Source: CAIRYW01 sp041665985
GTDB taxonomy: Bacteria > Patescibacteriota > Minisyncoccia > Phycocordibacterales > CAIRYW01
Length of the DNA: 23,960 nt
Direction: 5' to 3'
NCBI GenBank assembly: GCA_041665985.1
Contig: JBAYHV010000012.1
Span: forward strand, 1 to 23,960
A program made the translations under genes and the position numbers. Below, piece by piece: positions 7,324 through 14,026 of this stretch. Each line of letters starts with the position of its first letter. Within the stretch, counting starts at the first letter, position 1. The notes beneath the pieces were generated by a model that saw nothing but the letters and a program-made list of their open reading frames with translations, was not told the DNA's origin and made no database searches.

Positions 7324-7551
7324 ACCTAACACAAAAATTAGTTTGTGCTAATATTATTATATGGATCCCGTTAGAGAAGTATTGTTAGAAATTATAGAAA
7401 AATATTAGCAAAAAAAATAATGATAATTACTTACACAAAATCAGAAATAATACGGGAGCACTTTTTTACCACAAAAGCTTTATACTTAGACAGTCGCAAT
7501 TTAACAACACTAATCTTAGGAATCGCTTAAGCGCTTCCTTTCTCTAACGGG
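7324..7551 (+). promoter_or_regulatory. Leader region of the DksA-like gene
   Basis: An extended -10, TGCTAATAT (7346-7354), is followed after exactly 6 nt by an ATG at 7361. The first bases of the predicted transcript, ATCCCGTTAGAGAA (7365-7378), are perfectly complementary to TTCTCTAACGGGAT (7540-7553), which covers the start codon of the DksA-like gene (7552). Just upstream of that start, AGGAA-T-CGCTT pairs with AAGCG-C-TTCCT (7518-7539). A weak CACAAA/TTTGTG hairpin (7330-7347) follows the preceding gene. Together this looks like an RNA element controlling translation of the downstream gene; the mechanism is inference. Confidence 0.45.
7361..7408 (+). CDS. Possible 15-codon leader peptide
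   Basis: A 15-residue ORF, MDPVREVLLEIIEKY, begins 6 nt after an extended -10 (TGCTAATAT), the same spacing seen for clear genes in the window. Its codons 2-6 form one strand of the long-range pairing with the DksA-like gene's start. Translation would keep that strand occupied by ribosomes and could open the downstream start. It is too short to support by composition, so this is a prediction from promoter position. Confidence 0.3.
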   Translation: MDPVREVLLEIIEKY

Positions 7552-7923
7552 ATGAATAAACATAAAACAGAAAAACACAAAGCAAGTCTTTTAGCAGAAA
7601 AAAGTATCTTGGAAAAAGAATTAGAAACTGTCGGAAAGAAAAACCCTAATAATCCTGCTGATTGGGAAGCTGTAGCGGTTGAAGAAAATATTGATATCGC
7701 TGATAGAAATAATGTTGCTGACGGAATAGAAGACTATGAAAATAATGAGGCGATACTTGATCAGCTTGAAGCAAGACTTAATGAAATAAATATTGCTCTC
7801 CAAAAAATCGAGGCCGGAGCTTATGGCAAATGTGAGATCTCGGATGAACCAATTGAAGAAGACAGATTAGAAGCAAACCCTGCAGCAAGAACCTGTAAAA
7901 AACACATCAACGAAAAAATTTAG
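7552..7923 (+). CDS. DksA/TraR-family protein with incomplete zinc finger
   Basis: The 123-residue protein matches the DksA/TraR family, which binds in the RNA polymerase secondary channel and modulates initiation. It has a long N-terminal coiled-coil (about 8-88) and a C-terminal finger: YGKCEISDEPIEEDRLEANPAARTCKKH. The expected four-cysteine finger is altered here to Cys94-x2-Ser97 and Cys115-x2-His118, so at most three of four zinc ligands remain. The coiled-coil tip carries acidic residues (NIDIADRNNVADGIEDYE) as in DksA-type proteins. No Shine-Dalgarno precedes the ATG, which is instead embedded in a complementary leader. comM starts 36 nt after its stop, so the two are probably co-transcribed. 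Confidence 0.85.
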   Translation: MNKHKTEKHKASLLAEKSILEKELETVGKKNPNNPADWEAVAVEENIDIADRNNVADGIEDYENNEAILDQLEARLNEINIALQKIEAGAYGKCEISDEPIEEDRLEANPAARTCKKHINEKI

Positions 7924-7959
7924 AAAACTTTCAAAATTTTAAAAGCCTAAGATCGGAAA

Positions 7960-9498
7960 ATGGCAGTAGCAAAAGTATATAGTGCACAAAATGATATAAA
8001 CAATTCTTCAGTGATTGAAATAGAATCAGACCTTTCGCGAGGTCTTTTTTCTTTTGCAATCGTTGGTCTTCCTGACAAAGCTGTAGCGGAAGCAAAAGAC
8101 AGAGTCAGTGCTGCCATAAAAAATTCTGGTTTTGATTCGCCTAAAAGCGGAAATAAAAAAGTGGTAATATCTCTTGCTCCAGCTGATATTAAAAAAGAAG
8201 GTCCTTCATTTGATCTTCCTATTGCTCTTTCATATTTGCTTTCATCTGGAGAAATAAAATTTGATCCGAAATACAAAATGTTTCTAGGGGAACTTGCCTT
8301 GAATGGCGATGTTAGAAAAGTTAAAGGGGTATTACCATCTGTAATTCTTGCAAAGAAAAAAGGTTTCAGAGAAATTTTTGTTCCTAAAGAAAATGCCAAT
8401 GAAGCATCGCTAGTAGATGATATAAAAGTTTTTGGCGTTAATAATTTAAAAGAAATTATTAATCATTTTAGAGAAAACAATTCTGAATTTAAAAAAGAAA
8501 TTCTGCCTTGGCAAAGAGAAGAATTAAACACGGTATTTGATGAAGCTGAAAATGATTTTGCATATATTAAAGGACAAAACATAGCCAAAAGAGCCTTAGA
8601 AATTGCAGCAGCTGGTGGACACAATGTACTTTTTTATGGACCACCAGGAACTGGAAAAACAATGCTCGCAAAGGCTTTTATCACAATTCTTCCGGATCTA
8701 TATTACGAAGAAATGCTTGATACAACTTCTATTCATTCAGTGGCTGGAATTTTGGATGGAGACAAAATTTCTAAAGCCCCCTTTAGAAGTCCTCATCACA
8801 CCTCTTCACATGTTGCCATTGTTGGCGGGGGTGTAAATCTTAGACCTGGAGAAATAACTTTAGCTCACAATGGAGTTTTGTTTTTGGATGAGTTTCCAGA
8901 ATTCGACAGAAGAGTTATTGAATCCTTAAGAGAACCTCTTGAAGAGGGTAAAATATCTGTCTCACGGGCAAAAGGCACAGCGGTTTTTCCTGCAAAAATT
9001 ACTTTGCTTGCAGCAATGAATCCTTGTCCATGTGGAAATTACGGAAGTTTAAAAAATTGCACTTGCAGTGCAATAACAATTGGAAGATATCAAAGAAAAA
9101 TCTCAGGACCGATCTTGGATAGAATTGATCTGATAGTTCCTGTAGAAGAACTAAAACGTAAAGAATTATCTGAAGAAAAAAAAGAAATTTCATCAAAAAT
9201 TATAAAAGAAAAAATTGAAAATGCTCGCAAGTTTCAAAAAGAAAGATTTAAAAAACTTGGTCTTAAATATTCATTAAATAAAGATATAAAACCAAAACAT
9301 ATAAAAGAGGGAAGTCTGATAGATGAAAAGGCCTTCAAACTTTTATTAGACTCGACAGAAAAACTTTCTCTTTCAACCAGAACCTTTCATCGAATGATAA
9401 GAGTAGCAAGAACGATCGCAGATCTTGAAAATTCTGAAAAAATAACACCTTCTCATATTTTAGAAGCCTTGCAATTTAGAGGAAAAATATCAGGATGA
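7960..9498 (+). CDS. comM: ComM/YifB-family AAA+ ATPase (Mg-chelatase-like)
   Basis: ComM is a hexameric branch-migration helicase that helps integrate incoming DNA during natural transformation. The 512-residue product is full length: an N-terminal ChlI/Lon-protease-like domain (about 1-170), an AAA+ Mg-chelatase core (about 195-410) and a C-terminal MgCI-2 domain (about 410-510). Walker A is GPPGTGKT (227-234), Walker B is VLFLDEFPEF (about 306-315). A cysteine cluster NPCPCGNYGSLKNCTC follows (about 354-370), typical of the family. It lies 36 nt after the DksA-like gene with no terminator or promoter between them. The short sequence before its ATG, CTAAGATCGGAAA, recurs before the PemK-like pseudogene. 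It supports competence in this organism, though comM also occurs in non-competent bacteria. Confidence 0.95.
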   Translation: MAVAKVYSAQNDINNSSVIEIESDLSRGLFSFAIVGLPDKAVAEAKDRVSAAIKNSGFDSPKSGNKKVVISLAPADIKKEGPSFDLPIALSYLLSSGEIKFDPKYKMFLGELALNGDVRKVKGVLPSVILAKKKGFREIFVPKENANEASLVDDIKVFGVNNLKEIINHFRENNSEFKKEILPWQREELNTVFDEAENDFAYIKGQNIAKRALEIAAAGGHNVLFYGPPGTGKTMLAKAFITILPDLYYEEMLDTTSIHSVAGILDGDKISKAPFRSPHHTSSHVAIVGGGVNLRPGEITLAHNGVLFLDEFPEFDRRVIESLREPLEEGKISVSRAKGTAVFPAKITLLAAMNPCPCGNYGSLKNCTCSAITIGRYQRKISGPILDRIDLIVPVEELKRKELSEEKKEISSKIIKEKIENARKFQKERFKKLGLKYSLNKDIKPKHIKEGSLIDEKAFKLLLDSTEKLSLSTRTFHRMIRVARTIADLENSEKITPSHILEALQFRGKISG

Positions 9499-9507
9499 AT
9501 CGTCACT

Positions 9508-9578
9508 GTCATTCCCGTGAAAACGGGAATCTAGGAAGTATAAATTAAATAATGGATTCCCGTTTTCACGGGAATGAC
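9508..9578. repeat. Two inverted copies of the ATTCCCGT dispersed palindrome
   Basis: ATTCCCGT-GAAA-ACGGGAAT lies at 9511-9530, and its reverse-orientation copy at 9556-9575. With flanks GTC and GAC the whole block is an inverted repeat (9508-9531 against 9555-9578). It separates the convergent comM and M23 peptidase genes and can act as a terminator for both. A third copy is at 847-866. Confidence 0.85.
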
Positions 9579-9596
9579 AAAATTATTATTTAAAAC

Positions 9597-10619
9597 CTAA
9601 AATGGATTTCTTGCTCCGCGAATCTCAAAGTGAATATGAGACCCTGTAGAATTTCCGCTAGAACCCATCAATCCAATAGTTTGACCTTGCGTAACACGAT
9701 CTCCTGTTCCAACTAATGTTTGTGACATGTGAGCATAAAGAGTTTGAGTGCCGTTTGTATGAGCAATAATTACATAATTTCCGTAGCCTCCGTTCCATCC
9801 TCCTTTTCTACTTAAAATAACAGTTCCATTTGCAGCTGAGTGGATCGGAGTACCAACGCTTGAAGCTATATCAACTCCACAATGGCAAGCCCCGTGCAAA
9901 CCTTGAGTTCTTTTACCACCGGAAACTGGTCTAATATAATATCCTGAAACAGCACTTGGCTGGCTATTGTAATTAGTTTTACCTGAAGAGGTTTTACTAG
10001 AAGTATTTGGAGTAGCAACTTCAGCTCCAGGAATAATAATATCCATTCCGACCTTCAAGTCTTTTGCAGATGATAGATCATTGAAGCTCAAAATATCACC
10101 CGAATCAGCCCCAAATTTTTTTGCAATACTACTTAAAGTTTCACCTTTAACTACAGTGTGCTCAATTCCTGAAACAGGTAAGATCAAAAGCTGATCTCCT
10201 GGCTTTAGATCTTTCTCACTTTTTAAGTCGTTTGCCCACAAAACTGTATTTTTACTTACATTAAATAAAGCAGCGATCTCTGAAAGAGTATCGCCTTGTT
10301 TAACTGTATAAACGCTAATTGTGTTGTTTTGGGTTGAAGATGCAATTTGACTGACAGTTCCCAAAGGCCCCATTTCTGATTGAATCACACTGTCATCTAC
10401 AATCGTAATGTCTCTATTTTTATTTCGATCGGTATCAATATTATTGGCTGGCTGTAAAAGTGCCATGTTTTGAGAATTCCAGTCGCCAGAAACAGTTGTT
10501 GAAGCTTCGGTAGGAGAAGAAAATAGTTCGCCAATAAAAGAAAAAACGCTGGCTTCAGCGCTTAAAGGTTGTATTACAGCAATAGCAACAACGAAAAAGA
10601 GGGTAATCCAAGAAAACAT
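9597..10619 (-). CDS. Secreted LysM-M23 peptidoglycan endopeptidase
   Basis: This murein hydrolase cuts peptide cross-links in the cell wall and is anchored to peptidoglycan by LysM repeats. In numbering from the GTG at 10631: hydrophobic signal (about 5-27, ending LSAEA), LysM1 (106-152), LysM2 (157-202) and M23 domain (about 233-337). Zinc/catalytic residues are visible: His250 and Asp254 (HCGVD), His301 (YAHM), His332 and His334 (HIHFE). I prefer the ATG at 10619 because AAAGGTG sits 9 nt before it and overlaps the GTG. The GTG start would give a more typical Lys-Arg N-terminus, so this is unsettled. The gene has its own promoter with a 5' hairpin leader. It probably serves cell division or wall remodelling. 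Confidence 0.95.
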   Translation of the reverse strand: MFSWITLFFVVAIAVIQPLSAEASVFSFIGELFSSPTEASTTVSGDWNSQNMALLQPANNIDTDRNKNRDITIVDDSVIQSEMGPLGTVSQIASSTQNNTISVYTVKQGDTLSEIAALFNVSKNTVLWANDLKSEKDLKPGDQLLILPVSGIEHTVVKGETLSSIAKKFGADSGDILSFNDLSSAKDLKVGMDIIIPGAEVATPNTSSKTSSGKTNYNSQPSAVSGYYIRPVSGGKRTQGLHGACHCGVDIASSVGTPIHSAANGTVILSRKGGWNGGYGNYVIIAHTNGTQTLYAHMSQTLVGTGDRVTQGQTIGLMGSSGNSTGSHIHFEIRGARNPF

Positions 10620-10784
10620 TCTCTTGGACACCTTTATTGAATTTTTAGATTGGCTTTTTACAGCCTGGCTTCGGTCATTTTCACTTTTATAGATAATTCT
10701 TAATTAATTGTAATTCTGGGGTTCGGTAAAAAAGCTCGCTTGAGCCTAAAACAGAGGACTTATCTGAACCCCTCAATTATACCA
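10620..10784 (-). promoter_or_regulatory. M23 peptidase promoter with 5'-terminal hairpin leader
   Basis: On the minus strand TGGTATAAT (10784-10776) is a consensus extended -10. Six nt downstream the transcript would begin in GGGGTTC (10772-10766), which pairs with GAACCCC (10724-10718). This closes a 5'-terminal stem around an inner hairpin GCTC-AAGC-GAGC followed by six T. The leader then runs about 100 nt to AAAGGTG and the ATG. A terminator-like inner hairpin within a closing stem suggests attenuation or a riboswitch-like leader. I do not recognise a known class. Confidence 0.5.
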
Positions 10785-10832
10785 CGGAAAGACCCGAGAA
10801 AACCCTCTTTTCTAATAACCTGTGGAAAAGCC

Positions 10833-10887
10833 AAAAAGCTCTTTTTCATCAAATTTCTTAAAGAAATTTGATGAAAAAGAGCTTTTT
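10833..10887. repeat. 27-bp-arm perfect hairpin
   Basis: 10833-10859 is perfectly complementary to 10861-10887 around a single A. The outer ends are A5/T5. It lies between divergent genes, where no terminator is needed for either. Confidence 0.8.
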
Positions 10888-10914
10888 GTTCTTGTGTAAA
10901 TAGGAATCCAGTAA

Positions 10915-10957
10915 ACTTAGAGGAAAGACCTCCTCTTGAGAGGTCTTTCCTCTAAGT
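10915..10957. repeat. 18-bp-arm perfect hairpin
   Basis: 10915-10932 pairs perfectly with 10940-10957 across a 7-nt loop. It is unrelated in sequence to the hairpin just upstream and ends about 40 nt before the helicase promoter. Confidence 0.8.
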
Positions 10958-10995
10958 GTTTCCCGTAAAAAAATTATTTAAAAAGGTCTACTGCA

Positions 10996-11004
10996 TGTTA
11001 TAGT
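10996..11004 (+). promoter_or_regulatory. Extended -10 promoter of the helicase gene
   Basis: TGTTATAGT, identical to the pnp -10, lies 18 nt before the ATG at 11023. The predicted leader is about 12 nt and has no Shine-Dalgarno. Confidence 0.6.
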
Positions 11005-11022
11005 TTGTAAAACAAATTCATC

Positions 11023-12984
11023 ATGGAAGAGGACATTAATCAAAAAACACCATATTTAAAGGGCTTAAATCCAAGCCAACTAAAAGCAGTCCTTTGTACC
11101 GAAGGACCTCTTTTAATAATGGCAGGAGCGGGTGCCGGAAAGACAAAAACTGTTACTTTAAGAATCCTTCACCTAATAAAACAGGGAGTTAACCCAGAAA
11201 ATATCCTAGCTATTACTTTTACCAATAAAGCAGCCAAAGAAATGAGAGAAAGGGTAGGAAAATTGCTTAAAGAGGAAGAAAAGGCTTACTCACATGACCA
11301 AGTAATGCCATTTTTGTCAACTTTTCATTCCCTTGGCGTCTATATAATCAGACAAGAATCAGCAAGTTTAGGATTACCTAGATTTTTTTCGATATTTGAT
11401 AAAGAAGATGCAAAAAAAGCAGTCAAAGAGGCTATCGAAAAGCTTGGAATGGATCCAAAACACGTAAACCCAGGGAGCGTCCTTAGTGCTATCTCAAAAG
11501 AAAAGGGAATGGGAAATTCATTGGACGAATTTTTGGCAGCTGAAGGTAAAAATTACTTTGAAGACAAAGTTGCCGAAGTTTGGCCTTTATATGAAAAAAC
11601 ACTTAAAGCTGAAAATGCCTTAGACTTTGATGATCTGCTTCTAAAGACCATGGTTCTCCTTAAAGATCCTGAAATTAGAAAAAAATACCAGAACAAATGG
11701 AAATACATTCACATTGATGAGTATCAAGATACAAACAAAGTTCAATATGAAATAGCAAAATATTTAGCAGGAGATGCACAAAATATTGCAGTTGTGGGTG
11801 ATGTGGACCAATCGATATACAGTTGGCGAGGAGCAGATTTCAAAAATATTATGCGTTTTGAAAAAGATTATCCAGAAACAGAAAGCGTGTTGCTGGAAGA
11901 AAATTATCGTTCAACAAAAAATATTTTAGCTGTAGCAAACGCTATCATTCAAAAAAATACAATGAGAAAAGAAAAAAATCTTTTCACTAAAAACGAAGAT
12001 GGGGATCTTATCTCTCTTTATGCCGGACTCGATGAAAGAGATGAGGCAACATACATTGCATCACACGCAAAAGAATTAATTGATAACGGACACAAAGCTG
12101 ATGAAATTGCAGTTCTGTATCGGGCTAATTTTCAATCACGTTCTATTGAAGAGGCTTTCATAAAAATGGGAGTGTCTTACAATTTGATTGGAACAAAATT
12201 CTTTGAAAGAAAAGAAATTAAAGATGCACTTTCATATATTAAAGCTAGTTTGAATCCTCAAAGTATTTCTGATATCAAAAGAATTATTAACACTCCAGCA
12301 AGAGGAATAGGGAAGGTAACTGTTTTAAAAATTCTCGAAGGAAAAGAAGAGGAACTGACAGGAGCCACTCAAGAAAAATTAAAAAGTTTTAGAAATTTAC
12401 TAACGGATATTAAAGAAAAAGTTGAGAGCGAAAAACCAAGTGAGGTTGTAAAATTTGTTATCGCCCGAACAGGCATGGAAGAAATGTTTAAAAAAGGAAA
12501 AGAGGAAGATCTCGAAAGATTAGAAAACTTAAGGGAACTTGTGACTTTTGCTACTTCTTTTGACTACGATAGCGATGAGGCAATGATGAAATTCTTAGAG
12601 CACGCCTCACTTTTTTCAGATCAAGATGAAATGACTGAAGAAAAAATAGGTGTAAAATTAATGACAGTTCATGCTGCCAAAGGTTTAGAATTTGATACAG
12701 TTTTTGTAACAGGACTTGAAGATAAGCTTTTTCCCCATCAGAGAATTGGGGAGGAAGAATCATCTCTTGAACAAGAAGAGGAGGAACGAAGACTTTTTTA
12801 TGTTGCCCTAACTCGAGCAAGAAGAAAGATCTTTTTAACCTACGCTTCAGTGAGAACGGTTTACGGATCAAGAGAAATAAGAATGCCCTCAGAATTCATA
12901 ATGGATATTGACGATGCAATGATCAAAAAAGAAAATAGTTTCTTGCACGATGTGCCGAAAACAAGTTGGTTTAGTCAATTTTAG
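11023..12984 (+). CDS. UvrD/PcrA/Rep-family superfamily 1A DNA helicase
   Basis: This ATP-dependent 3'-5' DNA helicase functions in repair and in clearing replication blocks. The 653-residue product has all main SF1 motifs: Q-motif region LNPSQLKAV (about 15-23), Walker A AGAGAGKT (34-41), Walker B DEYQDTN (232-238), motif III GDVDQSIYSWRGA (about 259-271), motif IV LEENYRST, motif V TVHAAKGLEFDTVFVTGLEDKLFPH (from about 548) and motif VI LFYVALTRARRK (from about 591). It lacks the long C-terminal tail of PcrA, which carries the RNA polymerase-binding module, so it is slightly shorter than the family norm of about 720. Which of UvrD, PcrA or Rep is the closest match cannot be decided by eye. 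Confidence 0.96.
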   Translation: MEEDINQKTPYLKGLNPSQLKAVLCTEGPLLIMAGAGAGKTKTVTLRILHLIKQGVNPENILAITFTNKAAKEMRERVGKLLKEEEKAYSHDQVMPFLSTFHSLGVYIIRQESASLGLPRFFSIFDKEDAKKAVKEAIEKLGMDPKHVNPGSVLSAISKEKGMGNSLDEFLAAEGKNYFEDKVAEVWPLYEKTLKAENALDFDDLLLKTMVLLKDPEIRKKYQNKWKYIHIDEYQDTNKVQYEIAKYLAGDAQNIAVVGDVDQSIYSWRGADFKNIMRFEKDYPETESVLLEENYRSTKNILAVANAIIQKNTMRKEKNLFTKNEDGDLISLYAGLDERDEATYIASHAKELIDNGHKADEIAVLYRANFQSRSIEEAFIKMGVSYNLIGTKFFERKEIKDALSYIKASLNPQSISDIKRIINTPARGIGKVTVLKILEGKEEELTGATQEKLKSFRNLLTDIKEKVESEKPSEVVKFVIARTGMEEMFKKGKEEDLERLENLRELVTFATSFDYDSDEAMMKFLEHASLFSDQDEMTEEKIGVKLMTVHAAKGLEFDTVFVTGLEDKLFPHQRIGEEESSLEQEEEERRLFYVALTRARRKIFLTYASVRTVYGSREIRMPSEFIMDIDDAMIKKENSFLHDVPKTSWFSQF

Positions 12985-12992
12985 ATTTGTAA

Positions 12993-13023
12993 CTCAGGGG
13001 TTTCACCCCTAAGAAACCCTGAG
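12993..13023 (+). terminator. Two competing hairpins after the helicase gene
   Basis: CTCAGGGGTTTC (12993-13004) pairs with GAAACCCTGAG (13013-13023) with one bulged G. An alternative, AGGGGT-TTC-ACCCCT (12996-13010), is exclusive with it. No T-run follows, so termination is uncertain. Confidence 0.5.
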
Positions 13024-13076
13024 GAATTAGAATAAATATATGAATAAAAATTTCCCCGCCTAAATTTTCTTAAAAC

Positions 13077-14021
13077 ATGAACCGAAAAATAAATAAAAGT
13101 CTTAGAAAACAAAGAAACAATTCAGAAAATTCTGAAGAAATTTTTGGCGGACAAGCCTGCCCGCCATTGACTGAGCCTACAGGCGATGGCAGGCGGGCAA
13201 AAAAATCATTAGGACAAAATTTTCTTACTTCAAAAAGAATTGTGGAAAGAATTGTTATGGAAGGAAGAGTAACTGAAACAGATACAGTTCTTGAAATTGG
13301 GCCAGGAAAAGGAATCCTTACAGAAGCATTGCTTGCCAAAGCCAAAAAAGTTTTAGCTGTAGAAAAAGACGATTCGCTTTTTGAATTTTTAAAAGAAAAA
13401 TTTTCAAAAGAGATTAAACAGGACAAACTCGAACTAATCCACTCTGATATTTTAACTTTAAACTTTACGAACTTAGAACTTAGAACCGGTGATTACAAAG
13501 TAATCGCTAATATTCCTTACAACATAACGGGGGAAATAATTAGAAAATTCCTTTCATCAAATATTCAACCAGCATCGATGACTTTACTTGTCCAAAAAGA
13601 AGTAGCGGAAAGAATCGCAGCTAAAGATGGAAAAGAAAGCATTCTTTCTTTAAGCGTGAAAGTGTATGGCACCCCTCGCCTTGGATTTAAAATAAGCCGA
13701 GGTCAATTTACACCGGCTCCAAACGTAGATTCAATGGTTATTTCTATAGACAACATCAGTAAAGAAAATTTTGCCTGCCCGCCATTGACTGAGCCTACAG
13801 GCGATGGCAGGCGGGAAGAGGGAAAAATTAAAGAAGAGAAATTTTTTGAAGTAGTGAAGCTTGGTTTTGCACACAAAAGAAAACTTTTGATCAGAAATTT
13901 GGATGGAATTGCTTCTAAGGAAAAGTTGGCAGAAATTTTTGCTGAAGCAAAAATTTCTGCACTCACTCGCGCAGAAACCTTAAAACTAAAAGACTGGCTA
14001 TATATTTCAAAAAAACTTTAA
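13077..14021 (+). CDS. rsmA: 16S rRNA dimethyladenosine transferase, with two in-frame repeat inserts
   Basis: RsmA (KsgA) dimethylates two adjacent adenosines in the 3'-terminal hairpin of 16S rRNA using S-adenosylmethionine. Signatures: KKSLGQNFLTS (42-52), SAM-binding VLEIGPGKGILTEAL (71-85), acidic VEKDD (95-99), HSDIL (122-126), and the catalytic NIPYNITG (145-152). The C-terminal domain contains FAHKRKLLIRNL (264-275). At 314 residues it is longer than the usual 260-280. Two extra pieces account for much of this: the same 14 residues ACPPLTEPTGDGRR occur at 27-40, just before the conserved core, and again at 233-246, between the catalytic and C-terminal domains. Both come from an identical 43-bp DNA repeat. 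Both sites are plausible surface or linker positions, so the enzyme is probably functional. Its stop lies 5 nt from the stop of the convergent gene. Confidence 0.95.
   Translation: MNRKINKSLRKQRNNSENSEEIFGGQACPPLTEPTGDGRRAKKSLGQNFLTSKRIVERIVMEGRVTETDTVLEIGPGKGILTEALLAKAKKVLAVEKDDSLFEFLKEKFSKEIKQDKLELIHSDILTLNFTNLELRTGDYKVIANIPYNITGEIIRKFLSSNIQPASMTLLVQKEVAERIAAKDGKESILSLSVKVYGTPRLGFKISRGQFTPAPNVDSMVISIDNISKENFACPPLTEPTGDGRREEGKIKEEKFFEVVKLGFAHKRKLLIRNLDGIASKEKLAEIFAEAKISALTRAETLKLKDWLYISKKL
13155..13197 (+). repeat. 43-bp palindromic repeat, copy 1, inside rsmA
   Basis: Identical over 43 bp to 13773-13815. It folds as GCCTGCC-CGCC paired with GGCG-(AT)-GGCAGGC around a 16-nt loop. It encodes residues 27-40 of RsmA. 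Of the three forward frames only the one used here is open; the other two contain TGA. Confidence 0.95.
13773..13815 (+). repeat. 43-bp palindromic repeat, copy 2, inside rsmA
   Basis: Exact copy of 13155-13197 in the same orientation and the same reading frame (offset 618 bp, 206 codons). It encodes residues 233-246 of RsmA. Confidence 0.95.
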
Positions 14022-14026
14022 TTAAT

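Noticed and set aside
12551..12871. Minus-strand ORF inside the helicase gene
   Set aside because: It lies entirely opposite conserved helicase motifs V and VI and has no features of its own.
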